Source: Pseudomonadota bacterium (GTDB lineage: Bacteria; Pseudomonadota; Alphaproteobacteria; Rhizobiales; Aestuariivirgaceae). From it: a DNA stretch of 5,200 nt. Every line of letters begins with the position of its first letter. Position 1 is the stretch's first letter. Positions 1 through 4,965 of this stretch are shown here, piece by piece. The position numbers were made by a program, and so were the translations under genes. The stretch is from assembly GCA_016522385.1 (NCBI GenBank), contig JAEKFU010000381.1, positions 1 through 5,200 on the forward strand, read 5' to 3'. Under the pieces are notes generated by a model that ran no database searches, was not told the origin of the DNA, and saw nothing but the letters and a program-made list of their open reading frames with translations.

Positions 1-51
1 GCAGTCTAGGGTCAGTTGAAAACGATCAGGATTGTGGTTCTCGACTGCATT

Positions 52-71
52 GATCAAGAACAATCTTGATC
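52..71 (-). other. Small inverted repeat at the end of the left operon
   Basis: GATCAAG (52-58) and CTTGATC (65-71) form a 7-bp stem with a 6-base loop, touching the stop codon of the 53-residue minus-strand gene. On that strand no run of T follows, so it is not a convincing Rho-independent terminator. It could be a 3' mRNA-stabilising hairpin or chance. Nothing else is recognisable in 1-70. Confidence 0.3.
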
Positions 72-232
72 TAGAGCATTTCAACACTACGTTGAAGCCG
101 CGCTATCTGATGCGTGAGATGCTCAACCGCAGGATCAACCGGATCATAATCGAAACTCTCGTCGAATGCCGTCAGCCAATCTGAGACTTGCTGCCAGTCA
201 GAAGTATGTTGGATTGTCCGTTCAGTCGTCAT
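71..232 (-). CDS. Small acidic protein of unknown function (53 aa)
   Basis: No family recognised. The frame begins with two consecutive ATG codons (235 and 232) and ends at TAG (71-73). An AAAGGA Shine-Dalgarno lies 4 bases before the first ATG and 7 before the second, so I chose the second. The protein starts MTTERTIQH, has no membrane segment or signal peptide, and is rich in acidic residues and Trp in its first half (DWQQVSDWLTAFDESFDYD). Its second half (about residues 34-52) looks like one amphipathic helix, AVEHLTHQIARLQRSVEM. It begins 26 bases after the stop of the NrtS-like transporter gene on the same strand, so it is probably the last gene of that operon and may be a soluble partner of the transporter; that role is inferred only from position. 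The amino-acid make-up and ribosome site argue for a real gene, though small enough for automatic callers to miss. Confidence 0.55.
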   Translation of the reverse strand: MTTERTIQHTSDWQQVSDWLTAFDESFDYDPVDPAVEHLTHQIARLQRSVEML

Positions 233-258
233 CATGCAATCCTTTCAAGGTTACTGGG

Positions 259-798
259 TCAAAAGGACGCCGCTCGCAGTTCGGCTTGGCGGCGGTAGGC
301 AAACGACTGCGAAACCAGGCCGAACAACAACGGCAAAATAAATGCCTGGCCTATGGGCGAGATCGGCAGGCTGGCTAGATTGCTGCCGTCGATAAGGGCG
401 ACGATTGCGACAATCGCGGTGTTCACGCCGCCGACAATCAAGCTGACAAGCAATGCTCTTTGAGGGATGCCGTGCGATAGTGCGGTGGTCACTACACCGG
501 AGCGCGGTGCGTCACCCCGACCATTGTATTCGGCTTCGGTGAGCGCCTGGCGCATGCCAAGGCACTGTGAAATCGTCACCACGACGAACGGCGTTAGATA
601 CACCAGTCCAAGTGGCAGAAACTGCATGTGGTCGTCTCCAAATATGGCACCGAATTGGTTGGCGAGGGTCAGAACAGACCCAAGAACCAACGCAATGATC
701 GCGGCGCGGCGCAGCACTTGAGCCGTGATGAGCGGAACCAGTCTGATCCCGTCAGCACGCAGGTCATGATTGGCACGTAAGGTGTTTTCCATTGTCAT
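259..798 (-). CDS. nrtS: NrtS-like nitrate/nitrite transporter, two repeats fused (179 aa)
   Basis: A small inner-membrane protein with four predicted helices (about residues 31-50, 59-78, 112-135 and 146-165) in two two-helix units. Unit 1 has VLRRAAIIALVLGSVLTLAN followed by a second helix containing YLTPFVVV. Unit 2 has RALLVSLIVGGVNT followed by ILPLLFGLVSQ and a closing YRR. The pattern R-A-hydrophobic-VG-N then a Pro in the second helix matches the NrtS family, small proteins with two membrane segments shown to move nitrate/nitrite in cyanobacteria and some proteobacteria. This gene appears to carry two such units in one chain. The ATG at 798 has a GAAGGAGAC ribosome site 8 bases upstream. 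It lies 77 bases after the six-helix membrane gene, with a hairpin in the gap, and upstream of a 53-residue gene on the same strand. Substrate is inferred from family resemblance only; an unrelated four-helix protein is the alternative. Confidence 0.55.
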   Translation of the reverse strand: MTMENTLRANHDLRADGIRLVPLITAQVLRRAAIIALVLGSVLTLANQFGAIFGDDHMQFLPLGLVYLTPFVVVTISQCLGMRQALTEAEYNGRGDAPRSGVVTTALSHGIPQRALLVSLIVGGVNTAIVAIVALIDGSNLASLPISPIGQAFILPLLFGLVSQSFAYRRQAELRAASF

Positions 799-833
799 CG
801 AATAGTCTCCTTCGGGCGTTCGATTAAAAGTGT

Positions 834-877
834 GACAGACACCGACAGGAACAGGCCGATGTCTGCCGGTGCCTGTC
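834..877 (-). terminator. Strong intercistronic hairpin, possible attenuator or terminator
   Basis: Bases 863-877 and 834-848 form a 15-bp stem with a 14-base loop when transcribed from the minus strand. Two of the pairs are G-U wobbles, so the stem is fully paired only in minus-strand RNA; the opposite strand would have two A-C mismatches. The stem starts at the stop codon of the six-helix membrane gene (TGA, 876-878) and is followed by ACACTTTTAA, a short T run. It could terminate part of the transcripts before the NrtS-like gene, or protect the upstream message from 3' decay. No strong separate promoter is visible before the NrtS-like gene, which favours partial read-through. Confidence 0.5.
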
Positions 878-1553
878 AGGCAATCTGTGGTGATCGATTT
901 ACCTGTGCGCGGCTCGAGGTGCGCAATGCGCGCACCTTCAGCAGGGCCGACAGCTGCAGGATGACGAAGACAGGCACGATGAAGCTGGGGAAGATGTTCA
1001 TCGGCCAGACGTCCAGTGGTGCACTGGTGATGCCGGTGGCGATCAATCCGGGGAATGCGCCTGCGGCCATGCCCGCAGTTGCGATGGCAACGGTAAAGTC
1101 TAGCAGCCCCATCAGATGGAAGCCCACGACGGCGGGACCGGTGGCGTAATCCGGGTCGCGATCAATCCGCGTGACCACGTATAGGGCCATCAGGCCAACC
1201 GCGACATCGCCCAGCCCGGCCGGCCAAGCGAACAGACCCGGCAGTATGCCAAACGCGTAAAGCGGCAGAAACACAAACCCGACGACGCGCCAGAGCTGGA
1301 TCATGGTCAGGCTGCGGATATCGTGCGCCAAGACGAAACTTCGAAAGCGCATCGAAAGGGCGTAGGCTACAAGAAACAGCGCGACCGGAGTTAGCGCGGA
1401 CACGCCGATTGGCGGAACCAGAGAGGCACTGTCGTTGGTCAGCCAGCGGCTTGAGCCGATGGCATAGGCGGCGGTGAACTGAACGAGCAAGAGCACCGCC
1501 AATGCGGTTTTGCGTGATGCGGTCCACAGTGGGGTTTGAGCCTGGATTGTCAT
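876..1553 (-). CDS. Six-helix membrane protein of unknown function (225 aa)
   Basis: Not a family I can name. It has about six hydrophobic segments (residues 14-33, 46-67, 88-107, 112-128, 139-161 and 189-207), a short N-terminus and a basic C-terminus, so it is an inner-membrane protein. Its most striking stretch is residues 87-120, with LWRVVGFVFLPLYAFG, then LPGLFAWPAGLGD: conserved-looking Trp, Arg, Gly, Pro and Asp residues inside or next to membrane helices, which suggests a functional pocket rather than a simple anchor. The ATG at 1553 follows an AAAGGAGAC ribosome site about 10 bases upstream. A TGTATATACA palindrome lies just upstream, identical to the one before marR, so MarR control is likely. 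It sits between marR and the NrtS-like gene, all on the same strand. The frame is intact; the function cannot be inferred from sequence. Confidence 0.8.
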   Translation of the reverse strand: MTIQAQTPLWTASRKTALAVLLLVQFTAAYAIGSSRWLTNDSASLVPPIGVSALTPVALFLVAYALSMRFRSFVLAHDIRSLTMIQLWRVVGFVFLPLYAFGILPGLFAWPAGLGDVAVGLMALYVVTRIDRDPDYATGPAVVGFHLMGLLDFTVAIATAGMAAGAFPGLIATGITSAPLDVWPMNIFPSFIVPVFVILQLSALLKVRALRTSSRAQVNRSPQIA

Positions 1554-1575
1554 AATAGTATGAGTCTCCTTTCAG

Positions 1576-1585
1576 TGTATATACA
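1576..1585. promoter_or_regulatory. Palindromic operator copy 1, before the six-helix membrane gene
   Basis: TGTATATACA is a perfect 10-base palindrome, 22 bases before the ATG of the membrane gene and just upstream of its ribosome site. The plus-strand context TGTATATACATGTTTT differs from the copy at 2068 by one base in 16. It overlaps a TATATA that could serve as a -10 box, though no good -35 is visible. It is the likely binding site of the adjacent MarR protein; binding is inferred. Confidence 0.65.
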
Positions 1586-1608
1586 TGTTTTTGATCATAA
1601 GAATGGAG

Positions 1609-2061
1609 TCACCTCTCTTCGGCTATTGCGGCCGTTGACGCGAGCCCGCCGATCAAAGTCGACCATTGTCCGTGGCCCATTTCATTGACAAAGCGCGACT
1701 GGACCTGCTGCCAAAGCGGCAGAGCGTCCACGTGAACCTGCCTGCCCGCATTCGTGAGCGATATCAGCCGGACACGCTGATCATGATCGCGATCAACCCG
1801 GATCCAGCCTTTCTTCAAGAGCGGTTGCAGATTGCGCGTCAGGGTCGTGCCTTCCATGCCAAGAATGCTGGCCAGTTCGCTCTGCCGGGTCTGACCGCGT
1901 CTGGCCAAGACCGACAGCGTGGTGAACTGGGTTGCTCTTAACCCAGCCGGCCGCAAGGCGGCATCATATTCTTGGGTCACCAGCCGTGTGGCACGTCTCA
2001 AGCTGGCACATGTACAGATGTCAACATTGGGCTGGTCATATGTTTTCTGGTTGGGAGTCAT
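1609..2061 (-). CDS. MarR-family winged-helix transcriptional regulator (150 aa)
   Basis: A cytoplasmic DNA-binding regulator, expected to act as a dimer. Residues 16-30 (CTCASLRRATRLVTQ) form the first dimerisation helix in the form typical of one MarR subgroup; residues 40-50 (GLRATQFTTLS) and 60-87 (LASILGMEGTTLTRNLQPLL) form the helix-turn-helix; residues 88-106 with DRDHDQRVRLISLT make the wing. The length is usual for the family. Cys16 and Cys18 could sense oxidants or metal, which is speculative. A longer reading from a TTG at 2097 is possible, but that codon lies in the -35 box and its extra codons span the operator, so the ATG at 2061 is preferred; it has no ribosome site, consistent with a leaderless message. 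The gene is first in a same-strand series with the six-helix membrane gene (55 bases after its stop) and the NrtS-like gene. The signal molecule is unknown. Confidence 0.9.
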   Translation of the reverse strand: MTPNQKTYDQPNVDICTCASLRRATRLVTQEYDAALRPAGLRATQFTTLSVLARRGQTRQSELASILGMEGTTLTRNLQPLLKKGWIRVDRDHDQRVRLISLTNAGRQVHVDALPLWQQVQSRFVNEMGHGQWSTLIGGLASTAAIAEER

Positions 2062-2067
2062 GATAAC

Positions 2068-2077
2068 TGTATATACA
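2068..2077. promoter_or_regulatory. Palindromic operator copy 2, in the marR promoter
   Basis: TGTATATACA again, a perfect palindrome, 6 bases before the marR ATG and lying on its -10 box. The flank on the plus strand (ATCTTTT) matches copy 1 except for one base. A repressor bound here would cover the -10 box, so negative autoregulation of marR is expected. Two identical sites placed just before two genes of one cluster argue against chance. Confidence 0.7.
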
Positions 2078-2097
2078 TCTTTTGGTACGTGCGTCAA
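2068..2097 (-). promoter_or_regulatory. Sigma-70-type promoter of marR
   Basis: On the minus strand, TTGACG (2092-2097, five of six matches to the -35 consensus) is followed after 16 bases by TATATA (2070-2075), or after 18 by TATACA (2068-2073). The predicted start of transcription is about 2061-2063, at or within two bases of the ATG, which implies little or no 5' leader. The alternative TTG start codon at 2097 is part of the -35 box. Confidence 0.6.
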
Positions 2098-2141
2098 TGG
2101 GAAATCGACATAAAAACTGTCACCTGTGGCACGATATCGGT

Positions 2142-2420
2142 TTATGCCGCAGTGGTCGGATCGATCATCTTGGAGATTTCGGTGACCTTTGTCGCGGGAA
2201 ATCCGCTGATCTCAGCGTGCTGGCGAATGATGTCTTCGTCCCTGGCCAGATAGACGCAGAAGGTTTTGTCGCCGGCGACATAGCTTTCCACCCACTGAAT
2301 TTCCGGACCGAGTTGTTGCAGCACTTCGTTGGACCTGGCAGCTGCTTCGCGCAACTGTTCGCGCTCAAACGTGCCTACTTCAGGAATATCCCGCTCGATG
2401 ATGTACTTGCGCAATGCCAT
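2142..2420 (-). CDS. DUF4242-family small protein (92 aa)
   Basis: A short soluble protein starting MALRKYIIERDIPEVGTF. The opening YIIERDIPEVG, the central WVESYVAGDKTFCVYLARDE and the closing HAEISGFPATKVTEISKMID match the DUF4242 family, ferredoxin-like alpha/beta proteins of about 80-90 residues; one actinobacterial member binds nickel. The function here is unknown. An upstream in-frame start at 2492 exists, but the ATG at 2420 has a GGAGGG ribosome site 4 bases away and gives the usual family length, so it was chosen. There is no signal peptide or membrane segment. It is divergent from the diheme cytochrome c, and the FNR/FixK box between them may serve both, although on this side I find no well-placed -10 box. 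The marR gene follows 80 bases downstream on the same strand with its own promoter. Confidence 0.8.
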   Translation of the reverse strand: MALRKYIIERDIPEVGTFEREQLREAAARSNEVLQQLGPEIQWVESYVAGDKTFCVYLARDEDIIRQHAEISGFPATKVTEISKMIDPTTAA

Positions 2421-2507
2421 GCGACCCTCCAATAAGTTGCCGTGGCGTGAGCCTATCGCACATGCCGGCGCACGTGAACCCTCGGCAACCAACGGCTTGC
2501 CGGAAGC

Positions 2508-2521
2508 TTGATCTACATCAA
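2508..2521. promoter_or_regulatory. FNR/FixK-type box in the divergent promoter region
   Basis: TTGATCTACATCAA is a perfect match to TTGAT-N4-ATCAA, the site bound by FNR, Anr, FixK and Dnr regulators of the Crp/Fnr family. Its centre (2514.5) is about 42 bases upstream of the start predicted for the cytochrome c promoter, the usual activating (class II) position. It implies induction at low oxygen, or by nitric oxide if a Dnr-type protein is used. Confidence 0.8.
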
Positions 2522-2544
2522 TAGCCCCTGCCCGCGATCCGGAT

Positions 2545-2550
2545 TATTCT
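2545..2550 (+). promoter_or_regulatory. -10 box of the FNR-dependent cytochrome c promoter
   Basis: TATTCT matches the -10 consensus at four of six positions and puts the start of transcription at about 2557. No good -35 is present; the FNR/FixK box takes its place, as expected for an activated promoter. The resulting leader of about 21 bases excludes the GTG at 2551 as the translation start of the cytochrome. Confidence 0.55.
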
Positions 2551-2577
2551 GTGGCGTCTATCGGTGGGTTGAGCCTG

Positions 2578-3306
2578 ATGAAGAAAAACCTTTTCGCTTT
2601 ACTGCTGATCGCGCTGACCATCGCGCTTCCGGCTGTCGGCACCCGGGCTGAAGCGGTTGGAGAAGCATGGCGCGTCAGTCTAGGCGGCAGGCTTTATGAC
2701 AATTACTGGCTCGAAACGCGCACGCAGCCGGTAGAGACCCGCAACCCGTTATATCCGGCGGGCCTCAAAACTTTACCGGCTGATAGTTGGCGATGCGTGT
2801 CCTGTCACGGCTGGGACTACCGAGGCCGCGATGGTCACCTGAAACAACTCTCCGCCAGCAAAGTCTTTGTCAGCTTGCGCCTGATTGCTGACCAGCCACC
2901 CGCAGACATTGCGGTGGCGATACGGTCCGGCAGCCACCGCAAATTCACACAAGCCATGTCAGCTGAGCAGATCGAGGCACTGGCGCTGTTTCTTAGCGTC
3001 GGACAGCATGATGCGGCCGAAATCCTTGGCAACAACCTCGCATCTGGCGCACCACTGAGAGGCAAGGACATCTTCGAAGGCGCCTGCATCTCCTGTCATC
3101 AGGCTGACGGCAAGGCCTATATCGAAGGCGAGAGCGGTGACAAGCCCGCGCTGGGCTGGGTGGTACAGAACAGGCCTGAACAGGCGTTACACAAGATCCG
3201 CAATGGGGTGCCAGGCGCTGACATGCTGTCGCTGCGTTTCCTCGAACAAAACCGTCTGGCTGATCTTATCGCCTATCTCAGGACCCTGGATCCAACGACG
3301 GAGTGA
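2578..3306 (+). CDS. Exported diheme cytochrome c (242 aa)
   Basis: A periplasmic electron carrier with two covalent haems. Residues 1-26 (MKKNLFALLLIALTIALPAV, then GTRAEA) are a signal peptide, probably cut after Ala26. The mature part begins with GGRLYDNYW, a motif common before this type of first domain. Haem site 1 is C73-V-S-C76-H77 within WRCVSCHGWDYRG; haem site 2 is C170-I-S-C173-H174. Met216 (VPGADMLS) is the likely distal ligand of haem 2; Met127 or His120 may serve haem 1. The C-terminus ends in the usual cytochrome helix (LADLIAYLRTL). The ATG at 2578 is chosen because the alternative GTG at 2551 lies upstream of the predicted transcription start and would spoil the signal peptide; the ribosome site is weak. 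An FNR/FixK box upstream predicts low-oxygen expression. The redox partner is not visible here; delivery of electrons to a terminal reductase or oxidase is a guess. Confidence 0.9.
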   Translation: MKKNLFALLLIALTIALPAVGTRAEAVGEAWRVSLGGRLYDNYWLETRTQPVETRNPLYPAGLKTLPADSWRCVSCHGWDYRGRDGHLKQLSASKVFVSLRLIADQPPADIAVAIRSGSHRKFTQAMSAEQIEALALFLSVGQHDAAEILGNNLASGAPLRGKDIFEGACISCHQADGKAYIEGESGDKPALGWVVQNRPEQALHKIRNGVPGADMLSLRFLEQNRLADLIAYLRTLDPTTE

Positions 3307-3460
3307 GCAGTTTAGACCTTCGATCTCGACCGGCCAGAAGCCGCTGTGTTTGTCGTAATGCTGGCAAATCCGTCACGGGTAGAGAGCAGCCCGTGTGCGG
3401 TCAGAGTCGCCTCGGTTTCATCTACCATCTCGCCAGTTATCGGCCTGGCGAAGCAGCGCT
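3307..3460. other. Convergent gap between cytochrome c and the nadV remnant, with hairpins
   Basis: This gap lies between converging transcripts. It contains CACGGG/CCCGTG (3374-3379 with 3390-3395, 10-base loop), TCGCCAG/CTGGCGA (3430-3436 with 3445-3451, 8-base loop) and, just beyond, GAAGC/GCTTC (3450-3462). None is followed by a clear T run in either direction, so these are weak terminator candidates. A 50-codon minus-strand frame (3312-3464) starts at an ATG overlapping the remnant's stop as ATGA. It resembles nothing I know and may be leftover or chance. Confidence 0.35.
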
Positions 3461-3532
3461 TCATGGAGCCTTGCAGGGCGAACAATCTTGGGAGTCAGCG
3501 TCCAGAACGGGATTGTCAAAAAGAGTCGTCAT
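3461..3532 (-). pseudogene. nadV: 5' remnant of nicotinamide phosphoribosyltransferase (nadV)
   Basis: A very good ribosome site, AAAGGAG (3541-3547), lies 8 bases before an ATG at 3532, but the frame is only 23 codons long. Its first residues, MTTLFDNPVLDADS, fit the start of bacterial nicotinamide phosphoribosyltransferases, whose N-terminus reads N-x-x-L-x-x-D-S-Y-K-x-S-H before the QYPPG motif. After DS the match stops and the reading ends at TGA (3461-3463). The enzyme normally has more than 450 residues and turns nicotinamide and PRPP into NMN, the substrate of the NadM enzyme encoded 51 bases upstream on the same strand. This pair is a known operon type, so the simplest reading is a nadM-nadV operon in which nearly all of nadV was deleted. 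The identification rests on about ten residues plus context; a genuine 23-residue peptide is the alternative. Confidence 0.5.
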
Positions 3533-3583
3533 GTCCAAAACTCCTTTGGTCGGCTCAACGCTGCGGCTCCCATAGCGCCTTGA

Positions 3584-4669
3584 TCAAATTCCTGTCATCT
3601 CCTGGATGATGGCCCAATGATCCTCGAAGAAGTCCCGCGGGTCCAGTGTCCCCAATTCGTGCCATGCGGCACTGCGGGCATCATCCGAGCCGCTGACCTT
3701 GAACAGCTTGGCTCGATTTGGACAATTGAACATATAGGCATGGGTGATGGTGCGACCGCGCAGTGACCGGTACGGCCCATCAAAGACGCGGGTCTTGCTG
3801 TCCTCAATGAACGAGGCCAGCATGGCAGGCGGGATCTCGCCCTTCTGATCGGCAATCTTGGTCTCCTCGCGCAATTCGCGGATGACGGCGTCGCGCAACG
3901 TTTCGTACTGGTTGACGAAACCGCCCGGCAATGCCTTTAACCCCCTGCCCGGCTGTTCGCCGCGCTCGACCAGGAGGATATGACCTGACTGGATGACGAT
4001 GGCATCAACAGTGACGAAGATCGGTGGATATGGTGCGGTCTTCCACTGCTCTCGGTAGTCGTCGATAAACTGCTTTTCGGCCACCAATGACGCAAACTCG
4101 GGCTTGGTCGTGAAGTCATGCAGCCACTTGTTGACCGCCTCAGGGCAGATGCCGTTTGGCAGAATCGGTGACGGCCGCAAATAATCCTCACGAATTTCGG
4201 TGGAGCCGAAGGTGCCATAAGCGTGCTTCACTTCAACGGCTTCCCATTGGGGAAACATTTTCGTGTGGTCGCCGCTTCTGTCCTTCATCTGGCCGATCAG
4301 CGCGACGTGGAAGTCTTTCAACCCATGCAGCCGAACGTCTGCATCGTCATTACCGGCAGCCAACACCTCGTCGAGGACATTCGCCTGAACCGCCGCAATC
4401 CAGGCCGTGTCATTATAGAGAATGTCGTTAAGCGGCCGCATGCGCAACCGCCCATCTGTAACCTGTTCGACAAAACAGGCGGCGATCATGTCGCGGCGCT
4501 CTTCATAGGTGAATGGAGTCCTGATGGAACGGGCGCTGTCGGCAGAACCGATAAAGAGAATAACCCGGTCCGCCTGCTCAAGTGCGATGTCGACAATTGA
4601 CTGGTGTCCCAGATGAAAAGGCTGGAACCGGCCGATGAATACAAGAAAGTCGAATTGCTTGTGTGACAT
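3584..4669 (-). CDS. nadM: Bifunctional NMN adenylyltransferase / Nudix hydrolase (361 aa)
   Basis: A cytoplasmic NAD-salvage enzyme. The N-terminal domain (residues 6-185) is a NadM-type nucleotidyltransferase that makes NAD from NMN and ATP: GRFQPFHLGH (13-22) carries the nucleotide-binding HxGH (His19, His22), and GSTEIR (155-160) is the second ATP-binding motif. KMFPQWE (137-143) is typical of this bifunctional group. The C-terminal domain (215-361) is a Nudix hydrolase, probably cleaving ADP-ribose; its Nudix box runs from Gly250 to Ile272 with Glu256, Arg264, Glu265, Glu268 and Glu269 all present, the late Gly being Lys271. Length is normal for the fusion (about 340-360). The frame stays open upstream to 4909, but the ATG at 4669 starts the catalytic domain directly and has GGAGGAG 7 bases upstream. 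Its expected partner nadV survives only as a remnant 51 bases downstream, so NMN must come from elsewhere. Confidence 0.93.
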   Translation of the reverse strand: MSHKQFDFLVFIGRFQPFHLGHQSIVDIALEQADRVILFIGSADSARSIRTPFTYEERRDMIAACFVEQVTDGRLRMRPLNDILYNDTAWIAAVQANVLDEVLAAGNDDADVRLHGLKDFHVALIGQMKDRSGDHTKMFPQWEAVEVKHAYGTFGSTEIREDYLRPSPILPNGICPEAVNKWLHDFTTKPEFASLVAEKQFIDDYREQWKTAPYPPIFVTVDAIVIQSGHILLVERGEQPGRGLKALPGGFVNQYETLRDAVIRELREETKIADQKGEIPPAMLASFIEDSKTRVFDGPYRSLRGRTITHAYMFNCPNRAKLFKVSGSDDARSAAWHELGTLDPRDFFEDHWAIIQEMTGI

Positions 4670-4762
4670 ACCAGAACTCCTCCGGCTCAAGGGATAGGTT
4701 GAACTCCTCAACCCAGCCTTCGATCTGGGCCACGGTCGCGAAATTGTCAAGCTGGCCGACCC

Positions 4763-4780
4763 GTAAATGGTAGAATTTAC
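4763..4780. promoter_or_regulatory. Palindrome upstream of nadM, candidate operator
   Basis: GTAAAT-GGTAGA-ATTTAC is a perfect inverted repeat with 6-base arms and a 6-base spacer, 93 bases before the nadM ATG. Its size and spacing suit a dimeric regulator, and NAD-salvage genes are often controlled by NAD-sensing repressors. I cannot match it to a named regulator's site, and a 6-bp stem may be chance. Confidence 0.3.
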
Positions 4781-4935
4781 CCCTTTATCACTTGAACTTA
4801 GCGGCTTTTTAGGGCAACGAGGTCGATGCGGGTGCAATGCCGAGGGTTGACGTATCGCGTGGCTCATCAGGCCTTGCGCAAATGCCATCGCGCTTCTGGC
4901 GCTGAGCAATGACGGCCAAGCGAGCCCTGCAGAGC

Positions 4936-4965
4936 TTGACGTATATTGCCCGCCTCATGTCTAAT
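4936..4965 (+). promoter_or_regulatory. Candidate promoter of the amidase gene
   Basis: TTGACG (4936-4941) and TCTAAT (4960-4965) each match the sigma-70 consensus at five of six positions, with an 18-base spacer. The predicted start is near 4972, giving a leader of about 175 bases before the amidase GTG. The leader begins with a GC-rich hairpin (4972-4985). Confidence 0.4.

Noticed and set aside
52..71. Rho-independent terminator at the end of the left operon
   Set aside because: The 7-bp stem is AT-rich and is not followed by a T run on the minus strand; listed only as an inverted repeat.
1591..1604. A possible FNR box (TTGATCATAAGAAT) before the six-helix membrane gene
   Set aside because: Only the left half matches; the right half AGAAT departs from ATCAA at several positions.
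2132..2139. CGATATCG palindrome after the DUF4242 gene
   Set aside because: Eight bases only, single copy and not placed at a promoter; likely chance.
2436..2502. GTTGCCG / CGGCAAC / TTGCCG repeats that could form alternative stems in the DUF4242 leader
   Set aside because: Stems of 6-7 bp with no clear promoter, anti-terminator or T run to make a switch; too weak to claim.
3303..3609. Three overlapping plus-strand frames downstream of the cytochrome gene
   Set aside because: No ribosome sites or motifs; they lie opposite the nadV remnant and the nadM end, and look like chance frames.
4670..4909. An 80-residue N-terminal extension of the NadM protein
   Set aside because: The extension is rich in Ser, Arg and Pro, resembles no domain, and the ATG at 4669 has a strong ribosome site directly before the catalytic domain.
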